DNA of 64,000 nt from Lachnospiraceae bacterium (lineage in GTDB: Bacteria > Bacillota > Clostridia > Lachnospirales > Lachnospiraceae): NCBI GenBank assembly GCA_015057275.1, contig SVEO01000005.1:62001-126000 (forward strand), given 5' to 3'. The position numbers were made by a program, and so were the translations under genes. Positions 53,927-63,938 of the stretch are shown here, piece after piece (within the stretch, counting starts at the first letter, position 1; each line of letters opens with the position of its first letter). The notes under the pieces are model-generated. The model did not search any database and was not told where the DNA came from. It worked only from the letters and a program-made list of their open reading frames with translations.

Positions 53927-55037
53927 AGTTAGTGTTGTTATTCCCATATATAATGCAGAAAAATATCTCAAAAAATGTTTAGACAGTGTGAACAATCAGA
54001 CCTTAAAAGATATCGAGATTATTTTAATCGATGATGGCTCAACGGATGGAAGTGCTATCATTTGTAAAGAATATCTTTCAGATTCCCGTATTACCTATTA
54101 TCATAAAGAAAATGAGGGATTGGCGGCGGCTCGTTCCGATGGAATGGCGCGTGCCCATGGTGAGTATATTGGCTTTGTCGATTCAGATGACTGGTTGGAA
54201 TTAGATGCATACGAAAAGATGTATTCTGCTGCCAAGTCAAACAATGCAGATATTGTCTTTTGTAATTGTGTTGAAAATGAAGATGGGCACCGTTTTACAC
54301 CGGAGATGAGAAGCGGGGCGTATAATCGAGAAGAAATAAAAACAGATATTATACCAAGAACTTTAGCTTATATTGATAAAAAAGGTGGCAAGAGAGCGAT
54401 TCGCTGGTCCAATTGTTTGCGAATCTACAAAATGGAGCACTTACGAGAAAATAATGTATGTTTTGACAGACGACTTCGCCGCAGTCAGGATTTGCAGTTT
54501 ACATACGAGGCTACGTTGTGTGCGCAGAACTATTATTATCTGGGAGATGAGTATTTATATCATAATCGTGTTGTCGGGGATTCGTTATCACGTGGATATA
54601 CAAAAAATATGTGGCCATTGTATAAAATGCTGATTGAACGGTTGTATCAGGACACAGAAAATTTCAAAGAACTGGATTTGATGGATCAGATGCATCTGAG
54701 GACTTTCTTCTTTGTCACAGATTGCATGGAAAACGAAATGAAACCATTGTGTCCGAATGATAAAGAAACAAAAATTCGGAACATTCGGGAGGTTATGGAG
54801 GATTCTCTTTGTGAGCGATTTAAAGGGCATATTCCGCTTGAACTGTTAAACCCGTTATATCAGAAATACTATGAATTGATTAAACAGAAGAAGGCTAAGG
54901 AGATACTATCTTTTACTGCAAAATATAAACGCAAAGAGCAATGGCGAAAGAAGTACTGGCGTCCGTTTGTTCATTTTGTTACAGAAGGACCGTTGACCGG
55001 TTGGGCATATAAGGCCATTCGTCATCGCAAATCGTAA
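53919..55037 (+). CDS. GT2 glycosyltransferase (module copy 3)
   Basis: This 372-residue GT-A enzyme has SVVIPIYNAEKYLKKCL, IDDGSTDGSAIICKEYL and FVDSDDWLELDAYEKM. It is the third GT2 of the alternating GT2/GT4 series and is more diverged than copies 1 and 2. RRSQDLQFTYEA near residue 185 is the probable acceptor/catalytic region. It overlaps the preceding GT4 by eight bases. The C-terminus is basic. Confidence 0.87.
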   Translation: MIKVSVVIPIYNAEKYLKKCLDSVNNQTLKDIEIILIDDGSTDGSAIICKEYLSDSRITYYHKENEGLAAARSDGMARAHGEYIGFVDSDDWLELDAYEKMYSAAKSNNADIVFCNCVENEDGHRFTPEMRSGAYNREEIKTDIIPRTLAYIDKKGGKRAIRWSNCLRIYKMEHLRENNVCFDRRLRRSQDLQFTYEATLCAQNYYYLGDEYLYHNRVVGDSLSRGYTKNMWPLYKMLIERLYQDTENFKELDLMDQMHLRTFFFVTDCMENEMKPLCPNDKETKIRNIREVMEDSLCERFKGHIPLELLNPLYQKYYELIKQKKAKEILSFTAKYKRKEQWRKKYWRPFVHFVTEGPLTGWAYKAIRHRKS

Positions 55038-55053
55038 ATTAGGAGTGGAATGT

Positions 55054-56265
55054 ATGAAACATATAGTTTTTGTGATTGGTCATTACAAAAATGGCGGTGT
55101 TCCGATGCGTGCCACCAATCTTGCGAATGAATTTGGACGTAGAGGATATACGGTCACAATCTTAGTTACAAAAGAAATTGGAACAGAGATTTTTTTTGAT
55201 TTACACAAGAATGTAGAACTTGTCTCATTAACTCAATTTGTAGCAGAGACTTGCTCAAATCCGATTGTGATGGCTGATTTAAAAAAGCGGACAAAGAAGT
55301 TGCACGGTTACAAGAGGATGCGCTATGTGTCTCGTTTTTTCCCTAAATGGGATAAAAAATTAGAGAATCAGATTCGTAGTATAAGGATAAGTGATTCTTT
55401 GCGAAGATACTTACTTTTACACCCGGATGTAACCTTGATTCCGTTTGGAATTGCCTATTATGAAGAAACATTTTACGCGGCAGAGGGATTGCATTGCAAG
55501 CTAATCTATGCGGAGCGTAATGCTCCGGAATTGGAACTTCCTAAGGATATCGAGAAGGCAGAAAATTTATTAAAGATATTAAGTCAAGCCGACGGAGCAG
55601 TCTTTCAGACTTTAGACGAACAGGTATTTTACGCAAATTACCTGAAACGAAATGTTGCTGTAATCCATAATCCGATTAAGGCAAATTTGCCGGAACCGTA
55701 TTGTGGAAGGCGGCGGCCTGTGGTTGTGAATTATTGTCGGATTGCGCCACAGAAGAATTTAAAACTGTTAGTTGATGCATTTATAAAGCTTCATAAAGAG
55801 TATCCGGATTATAAATTAGAAATTTATGGAAATGCTGTGGAAAAAAGTGAGGAGTTGCTTTGCAATGAACTCAAAGATTATGTTGTATCTTTGGGATTCG
55901 AGGATGCTATTCACATTTTACCGCCGGCAGCGGATGTACATCGAAGAGTTCGAGATTGTGCGATGTTTGTATCTTCTTCGGATTTTGAGGGACTTTCGAA
56001 CTCCATGATAGAAGCCATGGCCATTGGTATGCCGTGCGTGTGCACGGACTGCCTGGGCGGAGGAGCAAGAGAGGTAATTCAGCATGAAGTGAATGGCCTT
56101 TTGGTGCCTATGAAAGATGTAGATGCACTTTATCAAGGAATCAAGCGATTGATAGATGAACCTGACTTGGCAAAAAGATGCAGCGAAAATGCCGCTAGAA
56201 TTCGCAATGAAATGTCCGTTACAAAAATTGCTGACAGATGGCTTGAAGTGATAGAATGCGTATGA
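55054..56265 (+). CDS. GT4 glycosyltransferase (module copy 3)
   Basis: This 403-residue GT-B transferase is the third paralogue: HYKNGGVPMRATNLANEF (GGVPMRA where the others have GGGAERV), YAERNAPELELP, NYCRIAPQKNLKLLVDAF, SSDFEGLSNSMIEAMA and CTDCLGGGAREVI. The altered N-terminal and SERGDP-equivalent blocks suggest a different acceptor or donor. AGGAG eight bases before ATG 55054 sets the start; the GTG at 55045 lies within that site. Confidence 0.88.
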   Translation: MKHIVFVIGHYKNGGVPMRATNLANEFGRRGYTVTILVTKEIGTEIFFDLHKNVELVSLTQFVAETCSNPIVMADLKKRTKKLHGYKRMRYVSRFFPKWDKKLENQIRSIRISDSLRRYLLLHPDVTLIPFGIAYYEETFYAAEGLHCKLIYAERNAPELELPKDIEKAENLLKILSQADGAVFQTLDEQVFYANYLKRNVAVIHNPIKANLPEPYCGRRRPVVVNYCRIAPQKNLKLLVDAFIKLHKEYPDYKLEIYGNAVEKSEELLCNELKDYVVSLGFEDAIHILPPAADVHRRVRDCAMFVSSSDFEGLSNSMIEAMAIGMPCVCTDCLGGGAREVIQHEVNGLLVPMKDVDALYQGIKRLIDEPDLAKRCSENAARIRNEMSVTKIADRWLEVIECV

Positions 56266-56275
56266 GGTATGATTT

Positions 56276-56968
56276 ATGGCGGGAAAGTTTATAAAAAGGA
56301 AAATACGTAATGCGCCAAAGTGGATTTGTGAACGTCCATACTATATTCGCAGAGCATGGGACCGAAAACGGATTCGAAGTAGAGACTTTACGATTATTTC
56401 AAATAATTGTTGGGCGGGAAGGACATACCAGTATTTGGGGATGCCATATCTTTCCCCTACGGTAGGGTTGTATTTCTTTGCGGAAGATTATTTGCGCTTC
56501 GTTTCGAAGCTACATCATTATCTTGCCTTGGATTTGAAGTTTATTCCCGCAGAACAATCGAAGTACATAGATGAGTTGAGAAAAAAAAATCAAACAACTG
56601 TCCCGATTGGTATTTTGGATGATGTAGAAATTATTTTTTTGCATTATCATTCGGAAGAAGAAGCCAGAGAAAAATGGGAACGGAGAAAGCAACGCATCAA
56701 CTATGATAATATGTTTATTAAGTTTTCTAAAATGAACCTATGTACAGAAGAGGAAATGCGTAGGTTTGACGAATTACCTTTTTCGAATAAATTTATGCTA
56801 AATAATCGTAAGAGAACAAAATATTCTTGTGAGATTTATTGGAATGGCCCGAGTAATGAAAAGGAAATCTTAAGTGATACTAAGCCATATCCTGGTAATT
56901 TGAAGTTACCCGTGTTACTTAATAAAAATGCGGAACGATATATGGATTTCAGTAAAAAAATACAATGA
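56276..56968 (+). CDS. DUF1919 exopolysaccharide-locus protein
   Basis: This 230-residue protein matches DUF1919: the FTIISNNCWAGRTYQYLGMPYLSPTVG region near residue 38 and the late KFSKMN block. DUF1919 proteins occur in capsule and exopolysaccharide clusters of Firmicutes and Bacteroidetes but have no proven activity. It is soluble and basic at the N-terminus. It sits between the last glycosyltransferase and the ABC exporter, so a late modification such as adding or transferring a non-sugar group is plausible but unproven. Confidence 0.75.
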   Translation: MAGKFIKRKIRNAPKWICERPYYIRRAWDRKRIRSRDFTIISNNCWAGRTYQYLGMPYLSPTVGLYFFAEDYLRFVSKLHHYLALDLKFIPAEQSKYIDELRKKNQTTVPIGILDDVEIIFLHYHSEEEAREKWERRKQRINYDNMFIKFSKMNLCTEEEMRRFDELPFSNKFMLNNRKRTKYSCEIYWNGPSNEKEILSDTKPYPGNLKLPVLLNKNAERYMDFSKKIQ

Positions 56969-56984
56969 ATGTGGAGGAATAATT

Positions 56985-57854
56985 ATGGACAAGACGATAG
57001 AACAACAATGGGATATTGAAGTTCGCTCGGATAATAAAAAAATTGATTTGAATTGGAAAGAATTGTTGGCATGCAGGGACCTTATTTTCTTATTTGTGCG
57101 AAGAACTTTTGTAGCCCAGTATAAGCAGACAATTTTAGGACCGGCCTGGGCGGTCATTCAGCCGTTTTTTACAACCGTCGTGTACTCAATCTTTTTTGGT
57201 AATATTGCAGGACTTGGAGCGGCCGGTGTTCCGAACTTTATTTTCTACTTGAGCGGTACAATTATTTGGACCTTGTTTGCGAATTGTCTGACGCATACAT
57301 CAGACACTTTTATCGGAAATTCTGCGATCTTGGGAAAAGTGTATTTCCCTAGACTTGTTATGCCGATTTCGACGGCCATTTCACAGTATATATCCTTTTT
57401 TATTCAGTTTGGATTTATGCTGATTTTCTTGATTTATTATTTGGTTTCAGGAAGCAATGTTGCACCGAATTGGTACATACTTTTGACACCGGTATTATTG
57501 ATTCAGATTTCCATACTCGGAATGGGATTCGGAATCATCGTTTCTTCTTTGACTACGAAGTACCGTGACTTAAAGATGGTAGTAAGTTTTGGGGTTAGCT
57601 TATGGTCTTATTGCTCACCGGTTGCATATGATATGTTCAGTCGTTCGGCATTGATGCCGGGAAGTAAATTCTATAATTTGTACATGCTGAATCCGGTAAC
57701 GCCTATTATAAACATATTCCGAAATGCGTACCTGGGTATTGGAGAGGTTGACTGGTTCTTCTACGGAATCAGTTGGATTACGACAATTATAGTTGCAGCA
57801 ATTGGAGTTGTGCTGTTCAGTAAAGTTGAAAAAACTTTCATGGATACTGTATAA
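56985..57854 (+). CDS. Polysaccharide ABC transporter permease (Wzm/TagG-like)
   Basis: This 289-residue ABC-2 permease has six membrane helices and the family block VRRTFVAQYKQTILGPAWAVIQP near residue 35. With the ATPase downstream it exports a lipid-linked glycan across the membrane. GGAGG eight bases before the ATG at 56985 sets the start; a longer reading from 56928 would overlap the DUF1919 gene. Length agrees with Wzm/RfbA/TagG (about 260-290). Confidence 0.92.
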   Translation: MDKTIEQQWDIEVRSDNKKIDLNWKELLACRDLIFLFVRRTFVAQYKQTILGPAWAVIQPFFTTVVYSIFFGNIAGLGAAGVPNFIFYLSGTIIWTLFANCLTHTSDTFIGNSAILGKVYFPRLVMPISTAISQYISFFIQFGFMLIFLIYYLVSGSNVAPNWYILLTPVLLIQISILGMGFGIIVSSLTTKYRDLKMVVSFGVSLWSYCSPVAYDMFSRSALMPGSKFYNLYMLNPVTPIINIFRNAYLGIGEVDWFFYGISWITTIIVAAIGVVLFSKVEKTFMDTV

Positions 57855-57871
57855 AAAGGAAGGATGGAAGA

Positions 57872-59131
57872 ATGAACGAATTAGCGATAAAAGTGGACCA
57901 CGTATTCAAAGAGTACCGTTTAGGTGCGATTGGCGGTGCCACATTAAAAGGAGAATTGCAGTCAAAAATAGCAAAACTTCGCCATAAAGAAGATCCGAAT
58001 CTTAAAATAGGTGCGCGTGCATATGACAAAAACGAGCGTTTTCTGGCATTAAATGATTTATCATTCGAGGTGCGTAAAGGAGAAACCATCGGCATTATCG
58101 GACATAATGGTGCAGGAAAGTCAACGATTTTAAAGCTGATATGTCGTGTTACGGCCCCAACGAAGGGGAATATTCTTATGAATGGCAGAATTACCAGTAT
58201 GCTGGAAGTAGGAACAGGATTTCATCCTGAGTTAACCGGCCGGGAAAATGTATACCTCAATGGCGCGATTTTAGGCATGAACAAAGCAGAAATCGACCAA
58301 AAATTTGATGAGATCGTGGAATTCTCTGAAGTTGGTCAATTTATTGATACACCGGTAAAAAGATATTCCAGCGGTATGAAGGTAAAACTTGCCTTTGCGG
58401 TTGCTTCCCATTTGGATAGCGAAATCATGATTATGGATGAAGTTCTGGCGGTTGGAGATGTAAACTTTCAGAATAAATGTATTGACCGTATGAAAAAAGT
58501 GGCAGAGCAGGAAGGAAGAACGATTCTTTATGTAAGCCATAATATGGCTACTGTAAAAAGCCTGTGCGAGCGTTGTATTGTTCTGTCACATGGAACGAAA
58601 GCGTTTGAGGGACCGACAGACGAAGCGATTGCAGTATATATGCAGAATGAAGAATTGGATCATACGACATTCTTTGATACATCAAAAGCAAAGCGTCATC
58701 CAAAGTGCAATTTGCGTCATACACTGCAAAGTTTGGAAGTATTAAATGAAACTTCCACTCAATTTGAGTATGGGAAGGTCTTTCCGTTCCGTCTCACATG
58801 GAACAGTGAAAATGACTCAGAACGGCTGAAGTTTAAGATGATTATAAATGGTATAGATACAACACCTGTTGGAGTGGTTTTCGGTGGAGAACTCAACCAC
58901 ACAATCGGAAGCAATCAGGCAGATTTTATGTTTGATACATCCTATTTGGTGCCGGGCAGATATACGGTAGATTTGATTTTATATGATGAGGATCAAGCCG
59001 GAAATGTAATGTTCTATGATCGATGCACAGCACTTCGATTCAATGTTGAGCATGGTGAACAGTCAATAAAACTGAAGCATTGGTTTAAAGATTGGGGACA
59101 TGCAGTATTACCATGTGTGAGACAAAAATAA
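57872..59131 (+). CDS. Polysaccharide ABC transporter ATPase with Wzt C-terminal domain
   Basis: This 419-residue protein has an ATPase domain (Walker A GHNGAGKST, 77-85; KRYSSGMKVKLAF signature; MIMDEVLAVGD Walker B) and a C-terminal beta-sandwich (about 275-405) like the Wzt domain that binds the chain's end modification in E. coli O9a. A C-terminal domain of this kind implies the exporter reads a terminal structure on the glycan. After the TAA at 59129 a further 26 sense codons follow in the same frame. Confidence 0.92.
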   Translation: MNELAIKVDHVFKEYRLGAIGGATLKGELQSKIAKLRHKEDPNLKIGARAYDKNERFLALNDLSFEVRKGETIGIIGHNGAGKSTILKLICRVTAPTKGNILMNGRITSMLEVGTGFHPELTGRENVYLNGAILGMNKAEIDQKFDEIVEFSEVGQFIDTPVKRYSSGMKVKLAFAVASHLDSEIMIMDEVLAVGDVNFQNKCIDRMKKVAEQEGRTILYVSHNMATVKSLCERCIVLSHGTKAFEGPTDEAIAVYMQNEELDHTTFFDTSKAKRHPKCNLRHTLQSLEVLNETSTQFEYGKVFPFRLTWNSENDSERLKFKMIINGIDTTPVGVVFGGELNHTIGSNQADFMFDTSYLVPGRYTVDLILYDEDQAGNVMFYDRCTALRFNVEHGEQSIKLKHWFKDWGHAVLPCVRQK

Positions 59132-59280
59132 AAGGAGACTCATGCGAAACGTTATGAAAGAACGCCGGAGAACATTCGCAGAATGAAAAGCAAATTTTCG
59201 CACAGCCAATAAAGTGACTGTGTTTCATTGAAAGAAGACAAGAATCAAATGAAAAAACAAGTTTAGGAAGGTGTACAAAA
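59132..59280 (+). other. 149-base gap with small ORFs and a hairpin
   Basis: After the Wzt stop the same frame continues for 26 sense codons (ETHAKRYERTPENIRRMK near the start) to a TAA at 59210-59212. A second reading begins at ATG 59142 with AAAGGAG upstream and encodes only 14 residues. CACAGCCA (59201-59208) pairs partly with TGACTGTG (59215-59222) and is followed by TTTCATTG. The gap may hold a remnant of a lost gene end or a leader/attenuator before the sugar-nucleotide genes. I cannot decide. Confidence 0.4.
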
Positions 59281-60312
59281 ATGTTTAATGGAAAAACTTT
59301 ATTAATTACAGGTGGAACAGGTTCTTTTGGCAATGCTGTGCTCAACCGATTTTTAAAAACGGATATTGGTGAGATTCGCATTTTCTCCAGAGACGAGAAG
59401 AAGCAGGATGATATGAGACATGAATTTCAGTCCAAGATGCCGGAAGTTGCTGAGAAAATCAAGTTTTTTATTGGGGATGTGCGTGATATAGAATCTGTAC
59501 GTAATGCAATGCACGGTGTAGATTACATTTTTCACGCTGCAGCATTAAAACAGGTGCCATCTTGTGAGTTTTTCCCAATGGAAGCGGTTAAGACCAATGT
59601 TATTGGCACGGAAAATGTGTTGACAGCTGCGATTGAAGCAGGGGTTAAGTCGGTCATCTGCCTTTCAACAGATAAGGCAGCCTATCCTGTCAATGCAATG
59701 GGCGTAACGAAAGCATTGGAAGAAAGGGTGGCAACGGCAAAGTCCCGCACAGTGGATCCTTCCAAAACAAAAATCTGCTGTACGAGATATGGAAATGTTA
59801 TGTGCAGCCGCGGTTCTGTTATTCCGCTTTGGATTGAGCAGATTCGCAATCATGAGCCGATTACGTTAACCGACCCTTCGATGACTCGATTTATTATGTC
59901 CTTGGAGGAAGCGGTAGAACTTGTTTTGTTTGCATTTGAAAATGGTAACAGCGGTGATATACTGGTTCATAAGGCACCGGCATGTACCATTCAGACGCAG
60001 GCAGAGGCAGTATGTGAACTATTTGGTGGCGACAAGAATATGATTAAAGTCATCGGAATTAGACACGGCGAAAAGATGTATGAAACTCTGCTTACGAATG
60101 AAGAATGTGCCAAGGCAATTGATATGGGCGATTTCTATCGTGTTCCGGCGGATAACCGCAGTTTAAATTATGATAAATATTTTAGTGAGGGCGATGCCAA
60201 GAGAAATCCTCTTACCGAGTTTAACAGCAATAATACACAATTATTAACCGTAGAGCAGGTAAAAGAAAAACTTCTTAAGCTGTCTTATATTCAAGAAGAA
60301 TTGGCAAAATAA
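59281..60312 (+). CDS. capE: UDP-GlcNAc 4,6-dehydratase/5-epimerase (CapE-like)
   Basis: This 343-residue soluble short-chain dehydrogenase has the NAD loop ITGGTGSFGNAVLNRFL and active-site STDKAAYPVNAMGVTKA with Met in the usual Tyr position, as in CapE/FlaA1. It converts UDP-GlcNAc to the 4-keto-6-deoxy-L-talo/arabino sugar, the first step to UDP-N-acetyl-L-fucosamine. CapF and the start of CapG lie downstream, which supports this over the pseudaminic-acid (PseB) role. It is the second 4,6-dehydratase of the locus. AGGAAGGTGT precedes the ATG. Confidence 0.88.
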   Translation: MFNGKTLLITGGTGSFGNAVLNRFLKTDIGEIRIFSRDEKKQDDMRHEFQSKMPEVAEKIKFFIGDVRDIESVRNAMHGVDYIFHAAALKQVPSCEFFPMEAVKTNVIGTENVLTAAIEAGVKSVICLSTDKAAYPVNAMGVTKALEERVATAKSRTVDPSKTKICCTRYGNVMCSRGSVIPLWIEQIRNHEPITLTDPSMTRFIMSLEEAVELVLFAFENGNSGDILVHKAPACTIQTQAEAVCELFGGDKNMIKVIGIRHGEKMYETLLTNEECAKAIDMGDFYRVPADNRSLNYDKYFSEGDAKRNPLTEFNSNNTQLLTVEQVKEKLLKLSYIQEELAK

Positions 60313-60370
60313 GTAGTTGCATCGAAGATGCGGCGGTTTATTCAGAACTATGGATAAAGGAGAGGAAAAA

Positions 60371-61441
60371 ATGTTAAACAATAAAACAGTATTTGTTACC
60401 GGGGCAGCCGGATTTATTGGCTCAAATTTAGTGCTTGAATTGTTAAGAACAGTAAATTCTGTTCGAATTATCGGTCTGGACAATATGAATGATTATTATG
60501 ATGTTTCCATTAAAGAGTACCGTTTGAAGCAGATTGAGATTCTCCAATCTGAAAAAAAGGAATCAGAGTGGATTTTTATTCGGGGAGACATTGCAGACAA
60601 AGAGACTATTTCTGATATCTTTGAAACGTATAGACCGGATATCGTTGTCAATCTTGCGGCTCAGGCAGGCGTTCGTTACTCGATTACCAATCCTGAGGCA
60701 TATGTACAATCGAATCTAATCGGTTTTTATAATATTCTGGAGGCTTGTCGTCATTCTTATGATAATGGAGCAAAAGGAGTAGAGCATCTGGTTTATGCAT
60801 CCAGCTCATCGGTATATGGTTCAAATAAAAAAGTGCCATATTCCGTAGAGGATAAGGTTGATAATCCTGTTTCTCTCTATGCCGCAACGAAAAAGAGCAA
60901 TGAGCTGCTGGCTCATGCCTACTCGAAACTATATAATATCCCTTCTACGGGATTACGTTTCTTTACTGTTTATGGACCTGCCGGAAGACCGGATATGGCA
61001 TATTTTGGATTTACAAATAAATTGCTAAAAGGGCAGAAAATTCAGATTTTTAATTATGGCAACTGTAAACGTGATTTTACCTATGTGGATGACATTGTAG
61101 AAGGTGTAAAACGTGTAATGCAAGCACCGCCACAACGTAAAGATGGTGAAGATGGACTTCCGATACCGCCTTACGCTGTTTATAATATCGGCAATAGCCA
61201 GCCTGAAAATCTACTTGATTTTGTTGATATTTTGCAGCAAGAATTAGTACGTGCAGGTGTGCTTCCGGAAGATTACGATTTTGAGGCACATAAGGAGCTT
61301 GTTCCTATGCAGCCGGGAGATGTACCGGTTACATTTGCGGACACATCGGCTTTGGAACGTGATTTTGGTTTCAAGCCATCGACAAGCTTGCGAATGGGAC
61401 TTCGTAAATTTGCAGAATGGTATAAAGAATTTTATAGGTAA
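60371..61441 (+). CDS. UDP-glucuronate 4-epimerase
   Basis: This 356-residue epimerase shows [60 protein letters not shown], and the late [17 protein letters not shown]. The pattern fits the UDP-glucuronate 4-epimerase (Cap1J/GAE) group, giving UDP-galacturonate. The UDP-glucose dehydrogenase that follows supplies its substrate. AAAGGAGAGG sets the ATG at 60371; a longer reading from 60317 adds 18 atypical residues. Acting on UDP-glucose itself is less likely. Confidence 0.86.
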   Translation: MLNNKTVFVTGAAGFIGSNLVLELLRTVNSVRIIGLDNMNDYYDVSIKEYRLKQIEILQSEKKESEWIFIRGDIADKETISDIFETYRPDIVVNLAAQAGVRYSITNPEAYVQSNLIGFYNILEACRHSYDNGAKGVEHLVYASSSSVYGSNKKVPYSVEDKVDNPVSLYAATKKSNELLAHAYSKLYNIPSTGLRFFTVYGPAGRPDMAYFGFTNKLLKGQKIQIFNYGNCKRDFTYVDDIVEGVKRVMQAPPQRKDGEDGLPIPPYAVYNIGNSQPENLLDFVDILQQELVRAGVLPEDYDFEAHKELVPMQPGDVPVTFADTSALERDFGFKPSTSLRMGLRKFAEWYKEFYR

Positions 61442-61464
61442 GCCAAGACAAAGGAGAAATTGAA

Positions 61465-62706
61465 ATGAGTAATATGAAAATTGCAGTTGCAGGTACCGGT
61501 TATGTAGGATTATCGATTGCAACTTTGTTAGCACAGCATAATCAGGTTATGGCAGTGGATATCATTCCGGAAAAGGTAGAGCTGATTAATCATAAGAAAT
61601 CACCAATTCAGGATGATTATATTGAGAAGTATCTAGCTGAAAAAGAACTTAATCTTACGGCAACGTTAGATGCAGAGGCTGCATACAAAGATGCAGATTT
61701 TGTTGTCATCGCAGCACCGACAAACTATGACAGTAAAAAGAACTACTTTGATACTTCTGCTGTTGAAGCAGTCATCAAATTGGTAATGGAGTATAATCCG
61801 AATGCGATTATGGTCATCAAGTCCACGATTCCGGTAGGATATACGACATCCATCCGCGAAAAGACCGGAAGCAATAATATTATTTTTAGTCCGGAATTCC
61901 TTCGCGAATCGAAGGCATTGTATGATAATCTGTATCCTTCCCGTATCATTATCGGTACAGATTTAGCGGATGAACGCTTAGTAAAGGCGGCTCACGTGTT
62001 TGCAGGACTGCTTCAAGAAGGAGCCATCAAAAAAGATGTTGAAACTTTATTTATGGGATACACGGAGGCAGAAGCGGTAAAATTGTTTTCCAACACGTAT
62101 CTTGCACTGAGAGTTTCGTATTTTAATGAGCTTGATACATATGCTGAAATGAAAGGTCTGGATACACAGGCAATTATTAACGGTGTTTGTTTGGATCCTC
62201 GTATTGGCAATCATTATAATAACCCTTCGTTTGGTTACGGCGGATATTGTCTGCCGAAGGACACAAAGCAGCTATTGGCAAATTATGCGGATGTTCCGCA
62301 GAATATGATGTCTGCCATTGTAGAGAGCAATCGAACCCGTAAGGATTTCATAGCAGACCGTGTTCTTGAGATTGCCGGTGGTTACGGAGCCAATAGTTCC
62401 TATGATGTAAACATGGAAGGTGAAGTTGTTATTGGTGTGTATAGACTAACGATGAAGAGCAATAGTGATAACTTCCGCCAGTCTTCGATTCAGGGTGTTA
62501 TGAAACGAATCAAAGCGAAGGGTGCAACCGTTATCATTTATGAGCCTACGCTGGAAGATGACAGCACTTTCTTTGGCTCTGTTGTGGTAAATGATCTTCA
62601 AAAGTTTAAGGAACAGTCAAATGCAATTATCGCAAATCGGTATGATGTATGTTTAGACGATGTGCGCGCTAAGGTTTATACGCGTGATGTATTTCGATGC
62701 GATTAA
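61465..62706 (+). CDS. ugd: UDP-glucose 6-dehydrogenase
   Basis: This 413-residue enzyme oxidises UDP-glucose to UDP-glucuronate. The NAD motif is [30 protein letters not shown] is the branch-typical block of short bacterial Ugd, and the catalytic cysteine is C262 in [15 protein letters not shown]. It follows the 4-epimerase, so together they supply UDP-GlcA and UDP-GalA. AAAGGAGAAATTGAA precedes the ATG. Confidence 0.92.
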   Translation: MSNMKIAVAGTGYVGLSIATLLAQHNQVMAVDIIPEKVELINHKKSPIQDDYIEKYLAEKELNLTATLDAEAAYKDADFVVIAAPTNYDSKKNYFDTSAVEAVIKLVMEYNPNAIMVIKSTIPVGYTTSIREKTGSNNIIFSPEFLRESKALYDNLYPSRIIIGTDLADERLVKAAHVFAGLLQEGAIKKDVETLFMGYTEAEAVKLFSNTYLALRVSYFNELDTYAEMKGLDTQAIINGVCLDPRIGNHYNNPSFGYGGYCLPKDTKQLLANYADVPQNMMSAIVESNRTRKDFIADRVLEIAGGYGANSSYDVNMEGEVVIGVYRLTMKSNSDNFRQSSIQGVMKRIKAKGATVIIYEPTLEDDSTFFGSVVVNDLQKFKEQSNAIIANRYDVCLDDVRAKVYTRDVFRCD

Positions 62707-62718
62707 AGGAGAGAAAAA

Positions 62719-63924
62719 TTGAACATTTTAATCACAGGTGCCAAAGGCTTTGTTGGACGCAATTTGGTGGCTAATCTTAAAAATATACAGGAAAATAAGA
62801 ATAGGACTCGTCCCAATATTCAGATTAATCAGATTTTCGAATTTGACATTGATACAGATATTGCTTTGTTGGATACCTATTGCGAAAAAGCTGATTTTGT
62901 ATTCCATTTTGCCGGAGTGAACCGACCGAAGGATAATTCAGAGTTCATGAAAGGAAATTTTGGATTTGCAAGCACTTTGCTGGACACTTTGAAAAAGTAT
63001 CATAACAAAGCAACGGTTATGATGTCTTCTTCCATTCAGGCTACATTAATCGGTCGTTATGGCCAATCGGATTACGGTAAGAGCAAATTAGCCGGAGAAG
63101 AATTGTTTTTTGATTACGAAAAAGAGACCGGTGCGAAAGTGTTAGTTTACCGTTTCCCAAATTTGTTCGGCAAGTGGTGCAGACCGAATTATAACAGTGC
63201 TGTAGCTACGTTCTGTAACAATATTGCAAATGATTTGCCGATACAGGTAAATGACCGTTCAACAGAATTGGAGCTTCTTTATATCGATGACTTGATGGAA
63301 GAAATGTTGGATGCCTTAGAAGGCAAAGAACATTACTGTGATTATGAAGGACTTACACCGGTACATTCTGAAAACGGACGATACTGTGTGGTGCCGACCA
63401 CGCATAAAGCCACACTCGGTGAGATTGTTGATTTGTTGGAGGCGTTTAAGAACCAGCCGAAGACGTTAGTAATGCCGGAAATTCCGAAAGATTCTTTTGC
63501 AAAAAAGCTGTACTCTACGTATTTATCCTATCTTCTGAAAGAAGCTGTCAGCTTCCCGCTGAAGATGAATGTAGACGATCGAGGAAGCTTTACGGAACTT
63601 CTTAAGACAGCAGACCATGGTCAGTTTTCCGTAAATATTTCAAAGCCCGGTATTACAAAAGGTCAGCATTGGCATAACAGTAAGTGGGAATTCTTTATCG
63701 TGGTTGCAGGACACGGACTGATTCAGGAGCGAAAAATAGGCTCAGATGAAGTGATTGAATTTGAGGTGTCCGGTGAAAAAATCGAGGCGATTCACATGTT
63801 GCCGGGTTACACGCATAATATTATCAATTTATCCGATTCAGAAAATCTTGTGACAGTTATGTGGGCAAATGAGCAGTTTGATCCGGAGCATCCGGATACG
63901 TTTTTTGAAAAAGTTGCAGAGTAA
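62719..63924 (+). CDS. capF: CapF: bifunctional reductase/epimerase for UDP-L-FucNAc synthesis
   Basis: This 401-residue protein has an N-terminal short-chain dehydrogenase domain (ILITGAKGFVGRNLVANL; YGKSKLAGE; reduces the 4-keto group) and a C-terminal cupin domain (KGQHWHNSKWEFFIVVAG; epimerises C3), the layout of Staphylococcus CapF. The metal-binding histidines lie in the HWH stretch. It acts between CapE and CapG on the route to UDP-L-FucNAc. The start is a TTG at 62719 with AAAGGAGAG upstream. Confidence 0.9.
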   Translation: MNILITGAKGFVGRNLVANLKNIQENKNRTRPNIQINQIFEFDIDTDIALLDTYCEKADFVFHFAGVNRPKDNSEFMKGNFGFASTLLDTLKKYHNKATVMMSSSIQATLIGRYGQSDYGKSKLAGEELFFDYEKETGAKVLVYRFPNLFGKWCRPNYNSAVATFCNNIANDLPIQVNDRSTELELLYIDDLMEEMLDALEGKEHYCDYEGLTPVHSENGRYCVVPTTHKATLGEIVDLLEAFKNQPKTLVMPEIPKDSFAKKLYSTYLSYLLKEAVSFPLKMNVDDRGSFTELLKTADHGQFSVNISKPGITKGQHWHNSKWEFFIVVAGHGLIQERKIGSDEVIEFEVSGEKIEAIHMLPGYTHNIINLSDSENLVTVMWANEQFDPEHPDTFFEKVAE

Positions 63925-63938
63925 AATGGAGAAAAGCG

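Noticed and set aside
59142-59186. Annotating the 14-codon ORF as a gene
   Set aside because: It is too short and has no recognisable sequence; it is recorded only as part of the gap.
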